The notes under the pieces were generated by a model. The model saw only the letters and a list, made by a program, of their open reading frames with translations. It searched no databases and was not told the origin of the DNA. A DNA stretch of 64,000 nt from JAWHTC01 sp032586155 (GTDB lineage Bacteria; Pseudomonadota; Alphaproteobacteria; Rhodobacterales; Rhodobacteraceae), in contig NZ_JAWHTC010000002.1 of the NCBI RefSeq assembly GCF_032586155.1, positions 62,001-126,000 on the forward strand, read 5' to 3'. Below are positions 17,575 to 25,902 of this stretch, in pieces (the first letter of the stretch is position 1; each line of letters begins with the position of its first letter). The translations under genes were made by a program, and so were the position numbers.

Positions 17575-18333
17575 ATGAAGGTACTTGTGCCTGTGAAGCG
17601 CGTGATCGACTACAACGTGAAAGTCCGCGTCAAGGCGGACGGATCGGGTGTTGATCTTGCCAATGTGAAAATGTCGATGAACCCCTTTGACGAGATCGCT
17701 GTCGAAGAGGCCATCCGCCTGAAAGAAGCCGGCAAGGCCGCAGAAGTCGTCGCCGTTTCGATCGGCGTGAAGCAGGCTCAGGAAACCCTGCGCACCGCGC
17801 TCGCCATGGGTGCCGACCGCGCTATCCTGGTGGTCGCCGCCGATGACGTGCATACCGACATCGAACCGCTGGCCGTGGCAAAGATCCTCGCCAAGATTGT
17901 CGAAGAAGAGCAGCCCGGTGTTGTTCTCGCCGGCAAACAGGCGATCGACAACGACATGAACGCAACCGGCCAGATGCTGTCGGCGCTCTTGGGCTGGTCG
18001 CAAGCGACCTTCGCCTCGGAGCTGGACATCGACGGCGACAAGGCCGTTGTGACCCGCGAAGTCGACGGCGGACTACAGACCATCAGCGTCTCGATGCCGA
18101 CCATCGTCACCGTTGATTTGCGCCTGAACGAGCCGCGCTACGCCTCGCTTCCCAACATCATGAAAGCGAAGAAAAAGCCGCTCGACGAAAAAACCGCCGC
18201 CGATTACGGCGTCGACGTCACGCCCCGCCTCGAGATCGTTTCGACGACCGAGCCGGAAGCGCGCAAGGCAGGCGAAATCGTGGGTTCGGTCGACGAGCTT
18301 GTGGCGAAACTCAAAGAAGCGGGGGCTGTGTAA
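17575..18333 (+). CDS. etfB: Electron transfer flavoprotein beta subunit
   Basis: The 252-residue protein pairs with EtfA to carry electrons from acyl-CoA dehydrogenases to ETF:quinone oxidoreductase. It shows KVLVPVKRVIDYNVKVRVK at the N terminus, NPFDEIAVEEAIRLKEAG, the AMP-binding region GKQAIDNDMNATGQMLSALL and the recognition-loop segment EPRYASLPNIMKAKKKPL. ATG 17575 is placed by AAGGAG ten bases upstream; an upstream in-frame ATG at 17554 lies before the ribosome site. It overlaps etfA by one base (TAATG). Confidence 0.95.
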   Translation: MKVLVPVKRVIDYNVKVRVKADGSGVDLANVKMSMNPFDEIAVEEAIRLKEAGKAAEVVAVSIGVKQAQETLRTALAMGADRAILVVAADDVHTDIEPLAVAKILAKIVEEEQPGVVLAGKQAIDNDMNATGQMLSALLGWSQATFASELDIDGDKAVVTREVDGGLQTISVSMPTIVTVDLRLNEPRYASLPNIMKAKKKPLDEKTAADYGVDVTPRLEIVSTTEPEARKAGEIVGSVDELVAKLKEAGAV

Positions 18334-19259
18334 TGGCTGTTCTTCTTCTCGCAGAGGTCAACAACGGCGAACTGGCGATGGACGCCACCGCCAAGGCCGT
18401 CACCGCAGCCTCGTCGCTGGGTGAAATCACCGTTCTGGCCGCAGGCGCGTCCGCTGCCGCTGCCGGCGAAGCTGCCGCCAAGATCGACGGCGTCGCCAAG
18501 GTGCTGGTCGCCGAAGACGCGGCGCTCGGTCACCGTCTGGCGGAATCGACCGCCGCCACCATCGTGGCGCTGGCCGGTGATTACGAACACATCGTCGCCC
18601 CGGCGACCACCGACGCCAAGAACGTGATGCCGCGCGTGGCAGCCCTTCTTGACGCCATGGTGATCTCGGATGTGTCGGGTGTGGTCGACGCCAACACGTT
18701 TGAGCGCCCGATCTACGCTGGCAACGCCATCCAGACCGTCAAGTCGTCGGATGCCAAGAAGGTCATCACCTTCCGGACCTCGACCTTTGACGCTGCTGGT
18801 GAAGGTGGCTCCGCCGCCGTTGAAACCGCATCGGCCGCCGCCGATCCGGGCCTCAGCTCCTGGGTCGAAGACAAGGTTGCCGCAAGCGATCGCCCGGAAC
18901 TCACCTCGGCAGGCGTTGTTGTCTCTGGTGGCCGTGGCGTCGGCTCGGAAGACGACTTCAAACTGATCGAGCAATTGGCCGACAAGCTGGGCGCCGCCGT
19001 TGGCGCATCCCGCGCCGCCGTCGACAGTGGCTATGCCCCGAACGACTGGCAGGTTGGTCAGACCGGCAAGGTGGTTGCACCCGAGCTTTACGTGGCCGTC
19101 GGCATCTCGGGGGCGATCCAGCACCTCGCCGGCATGAAGGACTCGAAAGTCATCGTCGCGATCAACAAGGACGAAGAGGCCCCGATCTTCCAGGTCGCCG
19201 ATTATGGCCTGGTTGCCGACCTCTTCACCGCCGTACCGGAATTGATCGAAAAGCTCTGA
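18333..19259 (+). CDS. etfA: Electron transfer flavoprotein alpha subunit
   Basis: The 308-residue FAD-binding subunit has an N-terminal domain resembling EtfB and a C-terminal FAD domain with VVSGGRGVGSEDDFKLIEQL near residue 190, ASRAAVDSGYAPNDWQVGQTG, and GISGAIQHLAGMKDSKVIVA. These are the canonical ETF-alpha signatures. It is translationally coupled to etfB and ends before a strong terminator, so the two form a complete operon. It is the expected electron acceptor for the methylsuccinyl-CoA dehydrogenase encoded 5 kb downstream. Confidence 0.96.
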   Translation: MAVLLLAEVNNGELAMDATAKAVTAASSLGEITVLAAGASAAAAGEAAAKIDGVAKVLVAEDAALGHRLAESTAATIVALAGDYEHIVAPATTDAKNVMPRVAALLDAMVISDVSGVVDANTFERPIYAGNAIQTVKSSDAKKVITFRTSTFDAAGEGGSAAVETASAAADPGLSSWVEDKVAASDRPELTSAGVVVSGGRGVGSEDDFKLIEQLADKLGAAVGASRAAVDSGYAPNDWQVGQTGKVVAPELYVAVGISGAIQHLAGMKDSKVIVAINKDEEAPIFQVADYGLVADLFTAVPELIEKL

Positions 19260-19293
19260 TCGCGGTGCGTTCAAGCGCACCCCATCAAAACCG

Positions 19294-19325
19294 AAAGGCC
19301 CGCCAAAAAACCCGGCGGGCCTTTT
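19294..19325 (+). terminator. Rho-independent terminator after etfA
   Basis: aaaggcccgcc (19294-19304) pairs with ggcgggcctttt (19314-19325) around a nine-base loop and ends in four Ts. It starts 34 bases after the etfA stop and can also stop leftward transcription from the next gene. Confidence 0.85.
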
Positions 19326-19351
19326 GCTTGTCCGGCTCACACGCCAAGGAC

Positions 19352-20200
19352 CTACCACTCTGCCGCCGGATCGTGCAGCAGGTCCGCCAACTGCCCGGAT
19401 ATCGCCTTTGCCGCCTCGCGATGCGCAGCCGGGCCAAACATCCCCTTGGCTGCCGGGGCTTCCAGTTCACCGAAGACCATATCCCTGGTGCCCCGGGCCA
19501 GCGCATGAGGGCTGACCACCACCTCGATCACCTGAGCGGTCTGCGGGCGAAGACGTTCGATCATCCAGCGCTCCACCGCAAAAGGATCGTTCTGGGACTG
19601 GGCGTAGTCGGTCTTGTTCTCGGGGGCATGATCGGCAAACCACAACAAAACCGCCCGCGGCCCGATCCGCGACAAGAGAAGCTGCATCCGCGCCACCCAG
19701 GCGTGCTGCACTTCTTCGATGACCGCCCAAAACCTGTCCGGCGCCCTATCTGCCAGCGTTCCCAACATATGACGGGTAAAGTGGAACTCGGTAAAGTCGA
19801 CGTCGCGAAACACCGCCCGCATCGTCGCTGACGCCTTGAGAAACCGGTCATTGCGCCGCGGATGAACCGAGTAGAACCGGTTTGACAGGTTATTGGCCCC
19901 CATCACCTGCACCACCGCATAACGCGCTTGCGATGCCGCCCGGATCATCATCGTATCGTTCAGAAAAACGTCGGCCCCGGCATTCATCTGACCGAAATTG
20001 ACACAGGTCAGACCCAGTTCCCGCTCGACAAGATCCGGAAACGGATATTCAACGAATTTCCCGTAGGTCTCAGTCCCGCCAAGAAAGACGACATAGTCAT
20101 GGTCTAATTGCCGCTTCGGACCGCGAAAGGTCAAACGGCTTTCACCGTAATTGCACGGGTCATAGTCTAGGGGCCCGCTCCCCACTTGTTCAAAGGTCAT
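19352..20200 (-). CDS. DUF6473 family protein
   Basis: The 282-residue protein starts MTFEQVGSGPLDYDPCNYG and has FRGPKRQLDHDYVVFLGGTETYG, VNFGQMNAGADVFLND and, late, LLWFADHAP. I recognise this as DUF6473, a Rhodobacteraceae family of unknown function; the GGTETYG and asparagine segments are reminiscent of SGNH-type or sugar-related enzymes, but that is weak. ATG 20200 is chosen because the family starts there; 16 more residues upstream (from 20248) are possible. It diverges from the 3-hydroxybutyryl-CoA dehydrogenase gene and converges on the etfA terminator. Confidence 0.75.
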   Translation of the reverse strand: MTFEQVGSGPLDYDPCNYGESRLTFRGPKRQLDHDYVVFLGGTETYGKFVEYPFPDLVERELGLTCVNFGQMNAGADVFLNDTMMIRAASQARYAVVQVMGANNLSNRFYSVHPRRNDRFLKASATMRAVFRDVDFTEFHFTRHMLGTLADRAPDRFWAVIEEVQHAWVARMQLLLSRIGPRAVLLWFADHAPENKTDYAQSQNDPFAVERWMIERLRPQTAQVIEVVVSPHALARGTRDMVFGELEAPAAKGMFGPAAHREAAKAISGQLADLLHDPAAEW

Positions 20201-20389
20201 AACACCCACCAGATTTTTCACCCAGAAAGGAGAATCACACAATTCCATTTCCGAAAGGCTAACGAGCGAATTTGCCGAAACTTTTCCCGGGCCACCCTGT
20301 TTTCACCCCCCGAACCAGCCCTTGCACCTGCCCCGACAAGAGGCCTATTCTCGCGCAAACGAGATCACCAATCGGAGCCCGCAAACATC

Positions 20390-21265
20390 ATGGATATCAA
20401 CAAGGTCGGCGTGATTGGAGCAGGGCAGATGGGAAACGGGATCGCCCACGTGATGGCCCTTGCGGGCTATGATGTGGTTCTCAACGACGTGAACCAGGAT
20501 GCTCTGGAAGCCGCCCTGGGCAAGATCGACAAGAACATGGAACGCCAGGTCAGCCGCGATCTGATATCCGTCGATGACAAGGCCGGCGCTCTGGCCCGGA
20601 TCACCCCCTCGCTCGAGGTGGCGCAGGTGGGCGAAACTGATCTGGTCATCGAATCCGCAACCGAAAACGAGGATATCAAGAACAAGATCATCGAAGGGCT
20701 GGTGCCGCATCTCCAGCCGCATACGATCGTCACCTCGAACACCTCGTCGATCTCGATCACCCGCCTCGCCGCACGCACCGACCGGCCCGAAAAATTCATG
20801 GGCTTCCATTTCATGAACCCGGTGCCGCTGATGAAACTGGTCGAGCTGATCCGCGGCATCGCCACGGATGAAGAAACCTACCAGACCTGCCTCGGCGTGG
20901 TCGGCAAGCTGAACAAGACCGCCGCCTCGGCCGAGGACTACCCGGCCTTCATCGTCAACCGCATCCTGATCCCGATGATCAACGAGGCCTGCTACGCGCT
21001 CTACGAAGGCGTCGGCAACGTCGCCTCGATCGACAACGCAATGAAGCTCGGCGCCAACCACCCGATGGGCCCGCTGCAACTGGGCGATTTCATCGGACTC
21101 GACACCTGCCTCGCGATCATGCACGTGCTGCATGACGGGCTGGCCGATACCAAGTACCGCCCCTGCCCGCTCCTGACCAAATACGTCGAGGCCGGATGGC
21201 TGGGCCGCAAGGCCGGGCGCGGCTTCTATGACTATCGCGGCGAAACCCCGGTGCCCACACGCTGA
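20390..21265 (+). CDS. hbd: 3-hydroxybutyryl-CoA dehydrogenase
   Basis: The 291-residue enzyme interconverts 3-hydroxybutyryl-CoA and acetoacetyl-CoA with NAD(P)H. It has the Rossmann motif VGVIGAGQMGNGIAHVMAL, then ESATENEDIK, NTSSISITRLA, and the catalytic FHFMNPVPLMKLVELI with His and Glu in place. The C-terminal domain includes NRILIPMINEACYALYEGV and GPLQLGDFIGLDTCLAIM. ATG 20390 matches the family start; the long frame back to 20186 would run through the DUF6473 promoter. It may feed acetoacetyl-CoA reduction or oxidation next to the ethylmalonyl-CoA route. Confidence 0.94.
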   Translation: MDINKVGVIGAGQMGNGIAHVMALAGYDVVLNDVNQDALEAALGKIDKNMERQVSRDLISVDDKAGALARITPSLEVAQVGETDLVIESATENEDIKNKIIEGLVPHLQPHTIVTSNTSSISITRLAARTDRPEKFMGFHFMNPVPLMKLVELIRGIATDEETYQTCLGVVGKLNKTAASAEDYPAFIVNRILIPMINEACYALYEGVGNVASIDNAMKLGANHPMGPLQLGDFIGLDTCLAIMHVLHDGLADTKYRPCPLLTKYVEAGWLGRKAGRGFYDYRGETPVPTR

Positions 21266-21288
21266 CAAATCGGGCACTGGCCCCGGTT

Positions 21289-21310
21289 CTCTTTCTTTGA
21301 CCAAATACTC
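21289..21310 (+). repeat. Copy of the recurring AAATACTC intergenic motif
   Basis: After the hbd stop the sequence reads ctctttctttgacc followed by aaatactc. The same pattern recurs in four other gaps of this window. GC-rich sequence with weak hairpins fills the rest of the gap to the rhodanese gene. Confidence 0.5.
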
Positions 21311-21490
21311 AAACCCGCCACGCACGCCGGGCACCTTCGCCTGAAAGCCGCGCGCAACCCGCCGCAGAGCGGGGGGGCGGCTGGGTGGGCCGCGCTCCGC
21401 GGTGGCGCCGGGTTTTCTGCCTGTTTCCGTCCCAGCCTCGATAGGATACAGAATGTCGCACCCGACCACGTGACAACACCGGATTCGCCC

Positions 21491-22138
21491 ATGAGCACCG
21501 TCATCCCCGCCAGCCCCGTCGAAATCTCCGATTGGCTCGAAGAGGACAAGATCGTCCTTGTCGACGTCCGAGAACCTTCGGAATACGAAGTCGAACACAT
21601 CACCGGCGCCCTGCTGCTGCCGCTGTCCAGTTTCGAGGCCGACCTGTTCCCCTCCCTGCCCGGCAAGCGGCTGGTGCTGCACTGCGCCGTCGGCAAACGC
21701 TCCGAAGCGGCCGGCAAGATGCTGCTGAACGAAGGTCATGACGATGTCGCCCACATGACCGGAGGAATGGACGCGTGGAAGGCCGCGGGCCTGCCGACCG
21801 AAGTCCAATTGCTGCCCCCCGGTGAAGAGAAGACACCCGAACCCGTCTTCCTGTGCCCTCCCCCCGGCACCGTGCTGCGCGAGGAATACCTCGAACCGCT
21901 GAACATTCCGGCGGGCGATCTGGCCTCGGCCATCGGCATGCTCGAAGGCCGCCTCAAGGGTCTGATCGACGGCTCCGAGAAAATGACCGTGGAAATGTCG
22001 ATGCGGCTGGCGCGCTACTTCTCCACCGCCGCCGATTTCTGGATCCGCCTGCAAGTCGAACACGACATGGAACGCGCCCGCCACGCCATCGGCGACGACA
22101 TCCGTCGCTCGATCACCCCGCGCACCCAAGCGGGCTAG
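21491..22138 (+). CDS. Rhodanese domain fused to a HigA-type antitoxin/HTH domain
   Basis: The 215-residue protein has two parts. Residues 1-105 are a rhodanese domain: VDVREPSEYEVEHITGA and the active-site loop LHCAVGKRSEAAG with the catalytic cysteine, then MTGGMDAWKAAGLP. Residues 120-205 match HigA antitoxins: PPPGTVLREEYLEPLNIPAG, an XRE-like helix-turn-helix, then MTVEMSMRLARYFSTAADFW. No HigB toxin gene lies beside it. It could be a sulfur-responsive regulator. ATG 21491 is chosen; GTG 21470 would add seven residues. It ends three bases before the converging TauD-like gene. Confidence 0.85.
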   Translation: MSTVIPASPVEISDWLEEDKIVLVDVREPSEYEVEHITGALLLPLSSFEADLFPSLPGKRLVLHCAVGKRSEAAGKMLLNEGHDDVAHMTGGMDAWKAAGLPTEVQLLPPGEEKTPEPVFLCPPPGTVLREEYLEPLNIPAGDLASAIGMLEGRLKGLIDGSEKMTVEMSMRLARYFSTAADFWIRLQVEHDMERARHAIGDDIRRSITPRTQAG

Positions 22139-22141
22139 GTT

Positions 22142-22969
22142 TCAGGCGGCCTCCAGCGCGCAGCCTTCAACCGTGACCCGGTGCATATAACGCCGGTGCC
22201 CGTGATAATCATTGATCGCCTTGTGCCATGTCGCCCGGTTGTCCCACATGGTCACGTCACCATCCTGCCAGCGCACCCGGCATTGGAACTCGGGCTTCTG
22301 GCAATGGGAATAGAGCATGTGCAGGATCGCATCGGACTCGGCCTCGGACAAACCGTCGATCCGGGTGGTGAACTGTGGGTTCACGAACAACCCCTTCCGC
22401 CCTGACAGGGGATGGGCAATCACCACCGGGTGCAGCGCGTCCTGGGTCGCCAGGTCCGCATTGCCGACCCGCCCGGTCCGCGTCGCTTCCGAATCCTGTT
22501 GGACAGCCCCGAACACGTGACGCGACGAATGCCAGGCATGAAGCCCGTTCAAAATCTCCTTGAAGCGATCCGACAGCGCATCATAGGCCGCCCCCATGGA
22601 ACAAAACGCGGTGTCGCCGCCGAAAGGCGGTGTTTCGATCGCATGCAGGATCGACCCCATCGCAGGCGCATGATCATAGGCGTGATCGGTATGCCATGAC
22701 TCGCCGATGGCGCCGGTCTGATCCGCTTCTTTCAAAACGATGGCAATCTCGGGATGGCTATCCAGCCGCTTGAAAAACCGGTTCACGTTGATCGTTCCAA
22801 AACGACGGGCAAATTCCAGGTGATCGTCCGGTGTGATAGTCTGCCCCCGCAGCGTGATTACGGAATACCTCACAAATGCGTCCCTGATATCATCCAGTTG
22901 CGCCGGATCACGCAGATCCGCCCCGAATATCTCGGCTCCAAGCCCGCCGGTCAGTGGTCGGATGTCCAT
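22142..22969 (-). CDS. TauD/TfdA-family 2-oxoglutarate dioxygenase
   Basis: The 275-residue non-heme iron enzyme has the metal triad: HxD in ESWHTDHAYDHAP near residue 93 and the distal His in ATWHKAINDYHGHRR, whose Arg binds 2-oxoglutarate. The start MDIRPLTGGLGAEIFGADL is typical of taurine dioxygenase relatives. It lies downstream of a TSUP-type exporter on the same strand. Taurine oxygenation releases sulfite, which TSUP proteins can export, so a sulfonate is a reasonable substrate guess. No taurine transporter is present, so the substrate stays open. Confidence 0.88.
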   Translation of the reverse strand: MDIRPLTGGLGAEIFGADLRDPAQLDDIRDAFVRYSVITLRGQTITPDDHLEFARRFGTINVNRFFKRLDSHPEIAIVLKEADQTGAIGESWHTDHAYDHAPAMGSILHAIETPPFGGDTAFCSMGAAYDALSDRFKEILNGLHAWHSSRHVFGAVQQDSEATRTGRVGNADLATQDALHPVVIAHPLSGRKGLFVNPQFTTRIDGLSEAESDAILHMLYSHCQKPEFQCRVRWQDGDVTMWDNRATWHKAINDYHGHRRYMHRVTVEGCALEAA

Positions 22970-23044
22970 GTTTCGCGCCCCCTTTTAACTCCATATCCAC
23001 GATCAGAGTACAGGCACGACCCTACGGCGCAAGCCATGGCTCGC

Positions 23045-23815
23045 CTACCCCATCAATCCCCGCCGGATCAGGTTCAGCCCTGCAATGATCAGAACAAGCA
23101 TGGTCAGGCGCTGGAACAGCCTCTGATCCACGCGATCATGCAAGGCGAACCCAATGGCCATACCCATCAGCGCGGGGAGGGTTGTCACCATGGCAAAAGG
23201 CAGCGTCTCGGCCCGAAGCACGCCCGACCCCACATGCGCTAGCAACAAAGCCACGGACCCAAGGCCATAGAGCACGCCCTGAATGCGCATCTGGTCGGGC
23301 TTCGGCGTGTCCAATGCGGTCAACAACAGCACGGTAGGCGGACCCCAGGTTCCGGACACGCCCCCCATCGCTCCGGCAATCGCGCCCGCCGCCAACTGGG
23401 CTCGAAACCGCACAGCCTCGTTCAGCTTGGGCCTCCAGCCGATCAACTGAAGCATGGTAAACGTCACCACCGGCACCCCGATCACCAGAAACATGATCTG
23501 CTCGGGGATCGACCGTACCACTTGCGCGCACAGCACAAGCATCACACCAGCTACCAGCAGGAACGGCACGAAGGCCCGAAGCGACGCCAGCGCCGCCTTG
23601 ATCCCCTGGCGAAACCCCTGCCAAAGATTGCTGAGCAAAACCGGGAACAGCAGCCCCGCCAGCGCCAGTTCCGGTTCGATGAAGCTGCCCATCCCAGAAA
23701 TCAGGATCAGCGGCATGGCAAACCCGACAAGCCCCTTAACAACCCCGGCAAACAGGGCAATGGCAAGACATAGGGTGAAAACCTGCGCCGACATCAGCGA
23801 TAAAATGGCGTCCAT
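23045..23815 (-). CDS. TSUP (TauE/SafE) family membrane permease
   Basis: The 256-residue protein has about eight hydrophobic segments in two related halves, each with the family glycine/proline pattern: FAGVVKGLVGFAMPLILIS in the first, AGAIAGAMGGVSGTWGPP in the second. TSUP proteins export sulfite or organosulfur anions across the inner membrane. I start at ATG 23815 because GGGG precedes it; 23848 and 23794 are alternatives. It precedes the TauD-like gene by 75 bases on the same strand, and a 14-base palindrome sits 22 bases upstream of its start. Confidence 0.86.
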   Translation of the reverse strand: MDAILSLMSAQVFTLCLAIALFAGVVKGLVGFAMPLILISGMGSFIEPELALAGLLFPVLLSNLWQGFRQGIKAALASLRAFVPFLLVAGVMLVLCAQVVRSIPEQIMFLVIGVPVVTFTMLQLIGWRPKLNEAVRFRAQLAAGAIAGAMGGVSGTWGPPTVLLLTALDTPKPDQMRIQGVLYGLGSVALLLAHVGSGVLRAETLPFAMVTTLPALMGMAIGFALHDRVDQRLFQRLTMLVLIIAGLNLIRRGLMG

Positions 23816-23836
23816 ACCCCGTCTTATCACCCCGTT

Positions 23837-23850
23837 CGGTGCATGCACCG
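23837..23850. promoter_or_regulatory. Perfect 14-base palindrome upstream of the TSUP gene
   Basis: cggtgcatgcaccg reads the same on both strands. It is 22 bases before the TSUP start codon and 149 bases before mcd. Position and symmetry suit a dimeric repressor, but no regulator gene is adjacent. Confidence 0.4.
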
Positions 23851-23999
23851 ATTAAATGAGGCCGCGACTCCGGGGCGCAAGATTTGAACAATCCTCGCCG
23901 CCATGCAGCATAATTGTTGCGCTGCACCTGCAAAGTGATTACACCGTCCCGGACTGAAAACGCCCCCCGGGGCCTTACGGATTCGCCGAGAGCTTGACC

Positions 24000-25658
24000 A
24001 TGACCGACATCATCCTTCCCGACCTTCTGAAACTCACCGCCGCCGCCGTTGACCCGGCGCAATCCGTTCTGGACAAAGCCCTGGAAAAACTGCGCGACGC
24101 CGTCAGCAAGGATGGTCGCGTTTCGGCCGGTCTGATCGAAGCCAACCAAGGGGCAGCCCACGGCGTTGCATGGCTGGCGACCTATGTCGAAGCCCTGCGC
24201 CAGATGCAAAAATGGGCCGAACGGATCCAAGGCGAAGGCAAGTTCGGCGAGGTTGAGCAACTGATCCACCAGATCGCCTTTGGCGAATACCTGCACCATA
24301 TCGCCGGTGGTATCCCGATGAACCAGGGCGAAGTCGTGCGCCTGCAGGAAATGGGCCTTGGCTGGGACGCACTGTCGGGCTTCCAGTCGAGCGAAGTGCA
24401 AACCCTGATGGCCTCGGCCAACACGCAGGCCGCGCGCGTGCGCCTTGTGGAACTGATGCAGGAACGCGCCGCCGAAATCACCGTCGGCGTCACCGGGCTC
24501 GACGACGAACTGGAAATGATCCGCGAGCAGTTCCGCCGCTACGCGGTGGAAAAGGTCGAACCCTTCGCCCACGAGTGGCACCTAAACGACGAGCTGATCC
24601 CGATGGAAGTGATCGAGGAACTGGCCGAAATGGGCGTCTTCGGCCTGACCATCCCGGAAGAATACGGCGGGTTCGGCCTGTCCAAGGCCTCGATGGTGGT
24701 GGTCAGCGAAGAACTGTCACGCGGCTATATCGGTGTTGGCTCGCTTGGCACCCGCAGCGAAATCGCCGCGGAACTGATCGAAGGCGGCGGCACGCAGGAA
24801 CAGAAAGAACACTGGCTGCCCAAGATCGCCAGCGCTGAAATCCTGCCGACCGCCGTCTTTACCGAACCCAACACCGGCTCCGACCTCGGCTCCTTGCGCG
24901 CCCGCGCGGTCAAGGACGAGAACGGAGATTACAAGGTCACCGGCAACAAGACCTGGATCACCCACGCCGCCCGCACCCACGTGATGACCCTGCTGGCCCG
25001 CACCGATCCCGAGACCACCAACCACACCGGGCTTTCCATGTTCCTGGCTGAAAAGACGCCAGGCACTGACGACGCCCCCTTCCCCACCGAAGGCATGTCG
25101 GGCGGCGAAATCGAAGTGCTGGGCTATCGCGGCATGAAAGAATACGAGCTGGGGTTCGACAATTTCCACGTGAAGGGTGAAAACCTTCTCGGTGGCGTCG
25201 AAGGCCAGGGCTTCAAACAGCTGATGAAAACTTTCGAGGCCGCCCGCATCCAAACCGCTGCCCGCGCCATCGGCGTGGCGCAATCGGCGCTGGATCAGGG
25301 CATGCAATACGCCCAGGATCGCAAGCAGTTCGGCAAATCCCTGATCGAGTTCCCGCGCGTGGCGTCGAAACTCGCCATGATGGCCGTAGAAATCATGGTG
25401 GCGCGCCAGCTCACCTATTTCTCGGCCTGGGAAAAAGACCACGACCAGCGCTGCGACCTCGAAGCCGGCATGGCGAAACTTCTGGGCGCCCGCGTCGCCT
25501 GGGCCGCGGCCGACAATGCTCTGCAGATCCATGGCGGCAACGGTTTCGCGCTGGAATACAAGATCAGCCGCATCCTCTGCGACGCCCGGATCCTCAACAT
25601 TTTTGAAGGTGCCGCAGAAATTCAGGCCCAGGTCATCGCCCGCCGCCTGTTGGGCTGA
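24000..25658 (+). CDS. mcd: (2S)-methylsuccinyl-CoA dehydrogenase
   Basis: The 552-residue protein is an acyl-CoA dehydrogenase with an extra N-terminal domain of about 160 residues (LLKLTAAAVDPAQSVLDKAL...), which marks Mcd of the ethylmalonyl-CoA pathway; it converts methylsuccinyl-CoA to mesaconyl-CoA. The core has YAVEKVEPFAHEWHLND, FTEPNTGSDLGSL, GNKTWITHAARTHVM, and near the end AADNALQIHGGNGFALEYKI with FEGAAEIQAQVIARRLL. ATG 24000 lies six bases after a TTG alternative. Ordinary short-chain acyl-CoA dehydrogenases are about 380 residues, so the length supports Mcd. Electrons should pass to EtfAB. Confidence 0.9.
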   Translation: MTDIILPDLLKLTAAAVDPAQSVLDKALEKLRDAVSKDGRVSAGLIEANQGAAHGVAWLATYVEALRQMQKWAERIQGEGKFGEVEQLIHQIAFGEYLHHIAGGIPMNQGEVVRLQEMGLGWDALSGFQSSEVQTLMASANTQAARVRLVELMQERAAEITVGVTGLDDELEMIREQFRRYAVEKVEPFAHEWHLNDELIPMEVIEELAEMGVFGLTIPEEYGGFGLSKASMVVVSEELSRGYIGVGSLGTRSEIAAELIEGGGTQEQKEHWLPKIASAEILPTAVFTEPNTGSDLGSLRARAVKDENGDYKVTGNKTWITHAARTHVMTLLARTDPETTNHTGLSMFLAEKTPGTDDAPFPTEGMSGGEIEVLGYRGMKEYELGFDNFHVKGENLLGGVEGQGFKQLMKTFEAARIQTAARAIGVAQSALDQGMQYAQDRKQFGKSLIEFPRVASKLAMMAVEIMVARQLTYFSAWEKDHDQRCDLEAGMAKLLGARVAWAAADNALQIHGGNGFALEYKISRILCDARILNIFEGAAEIQAQVIARRLLG

Positions 25659-25813
25659 TCACCTCACGCCGGGGTCGCGGCACTCCCGCATCTCCGCGTG
25701 CCCGCTGCGCGGGCTCTTGTCGATTTTGGGCCCGGCCTCGCTTTGCTCGGAGCCGATGGGGTCCAGGGTCGCGAATAAGCCAAAATGCAGCGCGCTGTTA
25801 ATCGGTTCGTTTT

Positions 25814-25872
25814 GAGTATTTCAGCTAAGAAAGAGAGCCAGGCCCTGCGCCTCTTTCTTGGCAAAATACTCC
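25814..25872. repeat. Inverted repeat made of two opposed AAATACTC motifs
   Basis: gagtattt (25814-25821) and aagaaagag (25827-25835) are mirrored by ctctttctt (25851-25859) and aaatactc (25864-25871). Each arm is one copy of the recurring intergenic motif, on opposite strands. The structure lies between the converging ends of mcd and the SDR gene, where it could act as a two-way transcript end. The rest of the 244-base gap has no gene. Confidence 0.6.
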
Positions 25873-25902
25873 CCGCGGAGCATCCCGAAGCCGCGCCTTG
25901 CC

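Noticed and set aside
20345..22129. A 594-residue open frame on the minus strand
   Set aside because: It is opposite hbd and the rhodanese gene, has no motifs and starts in a promoter; GC-rich codon bias removes stops on the other strand.
24000..25658. Ordinary short-chain acyl-CoA dehydrogenase
   Set aside because: The extra 160-residue N-terminal domain and total length fit Mcd, not the 380-residue enzymes.
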